Assembly: GCF_020783335.1 (NCBI RefSeq)
Contig: NZ_CP086068.1
Location: forward strand, 3,038,001-3,102,000
DNA from: Mucilaginibacter daejeonensis
GTDB lineage: Bacteria > Bacteroidota > Bacteroidia > Sphingobacteriales > Sphingobacteriaceae
Direction: 5' to 3'
DNA: 64,000 nucleotides
Under the pieces are notes generated by a model. The model had not been told where the DNA came from. It saw nothing but the letters and a program-made list of their open reading frames with translations, and ran no database searches. Below are positions 62,934 to 64,000 of the stretch, one piece after another (within the stretch, counting starts at the first letter, position 1; the number at the start of each line of letters is the position of its first letter). The translations under genes were made by a program, and so were the position numbers.

Positions 62934-63638
62934 TTACTTTATTTTGTAAGTGAGCCATATCGCATCATCTTCGATGCGTATCACCTGTTCTAACTTGAAT
63001 AAGGTAGCACCACCCTTTTTTACTTTAGGGTCTATTTCCAGGAAGGTTGAACTGTCTGAGCTACCATCGGCAATGGGTAACAACACCTGATGCAATTCGT
63101 CTATAAGGCTTTCATTCAAAAAGCTTCCATTCACGTGACCACCGCCCTCGAGCATGAGTTTTTCGATACCAAAAAGTGAGTAAAGCTTTTTTACGGCTAC
63201 CTTGATATCGACCTCTTTTTCCCCAGCAAAAATATACGATACACCGATGTCTTGTAAATGGGCAAGGTAACCATCCTTAACCCCTTCGGTCAGGATCGTG
63301 ATCACGTGGTCGCCTTCCATCTCCGAACTTTCCCACCCCAACTTTCCACCACCATCGATGGCTATGGCGAATGATTCGGCTTTGGCATTGGCCACATAAT
63401 CTTTACGGTCAACGTCGTGATGGCCTTTTTTGATGACCGGCTTGGCAAATTCGGTAAAGTCCTTTTCCATGGTAGTGCGGCCCACGATCCAGGCCTTCAC
63501 TCCTATCTCTTCGTGCACTTCCTCAAATTTGTCTTTCAGTTTCTCAATGGCTGGAGCATTGCCCCATTTCTCGGTCAGTATCTTTCCATCGAGCGATGTC
63601 ATCATTAAACAAATGATGTATGGTCTGTCTTTCGGCAT
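62934..63638 (-). CDS. RibD C-terminal/dihydrofolate-reductase-like oxidoreductase
   Basis: 234 aa. It contains the RibD_C fold: YIICLMMTSLDGKIL at the start (substrate loop SLDG), IVGRTTMEKDF, FAIAIDGGGKLGW, and KLMLEGGGHVNGSFLNESLIDELHQVLLPI with the NADPH-binding GGG. It lacks the deaminase half of RibD, so it is a stand-alone reductase of the 'dihydrofolate reductase family protein' group, often AraC-controlled and of unknown substrate. It faces the same way as the partial AraC gene upstream. Confidence 0.92.
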   Translation of the reverse strand: MPKDRPYIICLMMTSLDGKILTEKWGNAPAIEKLKDKFEEVHEEIGVKAWIVGRTTMEKDFTEFAKPVIKKGHHDVDRKDYVANAKAESFAIAIDGGGKLGWESSEMEGDHVITILTEGVKDGYLAHLQDIGVSYIFAGEKEVDIKVAVKKLYSLFGIEKLMLEGGGHVNGSFLNESLIDELHQVLLPIADGSSDSSTFLEIDPKVKKGGATLFKLEQVIRIEDDAIWLTYKIK

Positions 63639-63726
63639 TTTATATTACGTAAAGCGTATTGGTGTATCGACCTAACATCCGAAAGCGTTGCGATGTTTCG
63701 GGTAGCGTGAGACATCAGCATACGTA

Positions 63727-64000
63727 TCAAGCCACTGGATGTCCAGAGGCTCTGTCGGTTGCGAAGTGAATGGGTGAAATGCCGAATTTTTTTTTAAAAG
63801 CGTTCGAGAAATGTGAGAGACTCTCAAAGCCCAGGTCGAGATAAAAAGTAGATGGACGTTGGTGTTTGGTCTCGATCAGATACCTGGCCTCGTTCAACCG
63901 CTTATCTTGAAGCCACTGACGCGGCGGTGCCCCGAACGCTTTTTGAAAGTCACGTTTAAAACCTGCCAAACTACGCCCGGTCAATTGCGCAAATCTTTCA
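63727..64000 (-). CDS. AraC-family regulator, C-terminal fragment
   Basis: The frame runs off the right edge. The visible ~90 residues form the C-terminal DNA-binding domain: ERFAQLTGRSLAGFKRDFQ (first helix-turn-helix) and FYLDLGFESLSHFSNAFKKK (second). It closely resembles the AraC protein at 14638-15462, so the two are paralogues. It precedes the RibD-like gene on the same strand and probably controls it. Confidence 0.9.
   Translation of the reverse strand, partial: ERFAQLTGRSLAGFKRDFQKAFGAPPRQWLQDKRLNEARYLIETKHQRPSTFYLDLGFESLSHFSNAFKKKFGISPIHFATDRASGHPVA

Noticed and set aside
1..64000. CRISPR arrays, insertion sequences, prophage or conjugation genes
   Set aside because: No regularly spaced repeats, transposase, integrase or phage structural genes were found. 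Only a possible integration scar is visible near 16.3 kb.

Overview
The window looks like chromosomal DNA of a Bacteroidota bacterium, most likely family Sphingobacteriaceae (Mucilaginibacter/Pedobacter-like). This is an inference from two SusC/SusD polysaccharide loci with FecI/FecR-type sigma/anti-sigma pairs, many AraC regulators, STN-domain TonB receptors, and promoters with the Bacteroidota -7 element (TAnnTTTG or close). There is no rRNA, complete tRNA, CRISPR array or intact mobile element.

0-8.7 kb is a sulfur/persulfide cluster on the + strand: the end of an AcfC-like binding protein, a LysR regulator, small and DUF2892 membrane proteins, a flavin reductase, a Crp/Fnr regulator, a TSUP exporter, a YeeE/YedE transporter split into two half-genes, a CstB-like persulfide dioxygenase-rhodanese, a SAM methyltransferase and a YeiH-type exporter. 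Two promoters in it carry perfect Fnr-type boxes (TGAT-N4-ATCA) at identical spacing to the -7 element, so the local Crp/Fnr protein probably controls them.

9-31 kb is a mosaic of small stress/redox units, several damaged. It has a response regulator with a broken histidine kinase (exact 249-bp tandem duplication), an SDR and an alpha/beta hydrolase sharing a duplicated promoter module around an AraC gene, a membrane protein/AraC/SnoaL operon, a scar-like gap with a tRNA-3'-end-like sequence and gene debris, a frameshifted TMEM175-type channel, two zinc alcohol dehydrogenases with an SRPBCC protein, an AsmA-like protein, an Hsp70-like ATPase, an AraC-SnoaL-DinB-SDR-Atu4866-AraC stretch (130-bp tandem duplication; DinB interrupted by TGA), and an MFS/TetR pair with matching operators.

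33-53 kb holds two polysaccharide utilisation loci. The first appears to be for beta-glucan: Tat-exported GH1, TIG-domain surface protein, SusD, SusC, FecR, a divergent GH16 lipoprotein and an ECF sigma factor. The second appears to be for pectin: GH28, SusD, SusC, FecR and ECF sigma.

53-64 kb has unknown lipoproteins and a small membrane protein, an erythromycin-esterase-family protein divergent from a LytS/LytTR two-component pair (with a 21-bp-period direct repeat between them that looks like the LytTR site), an STM3941-like protein, a polysaccharide deacetylase, a rhomboid protease, a RibD-like reductase and the C-terminus of another AraC regulator.
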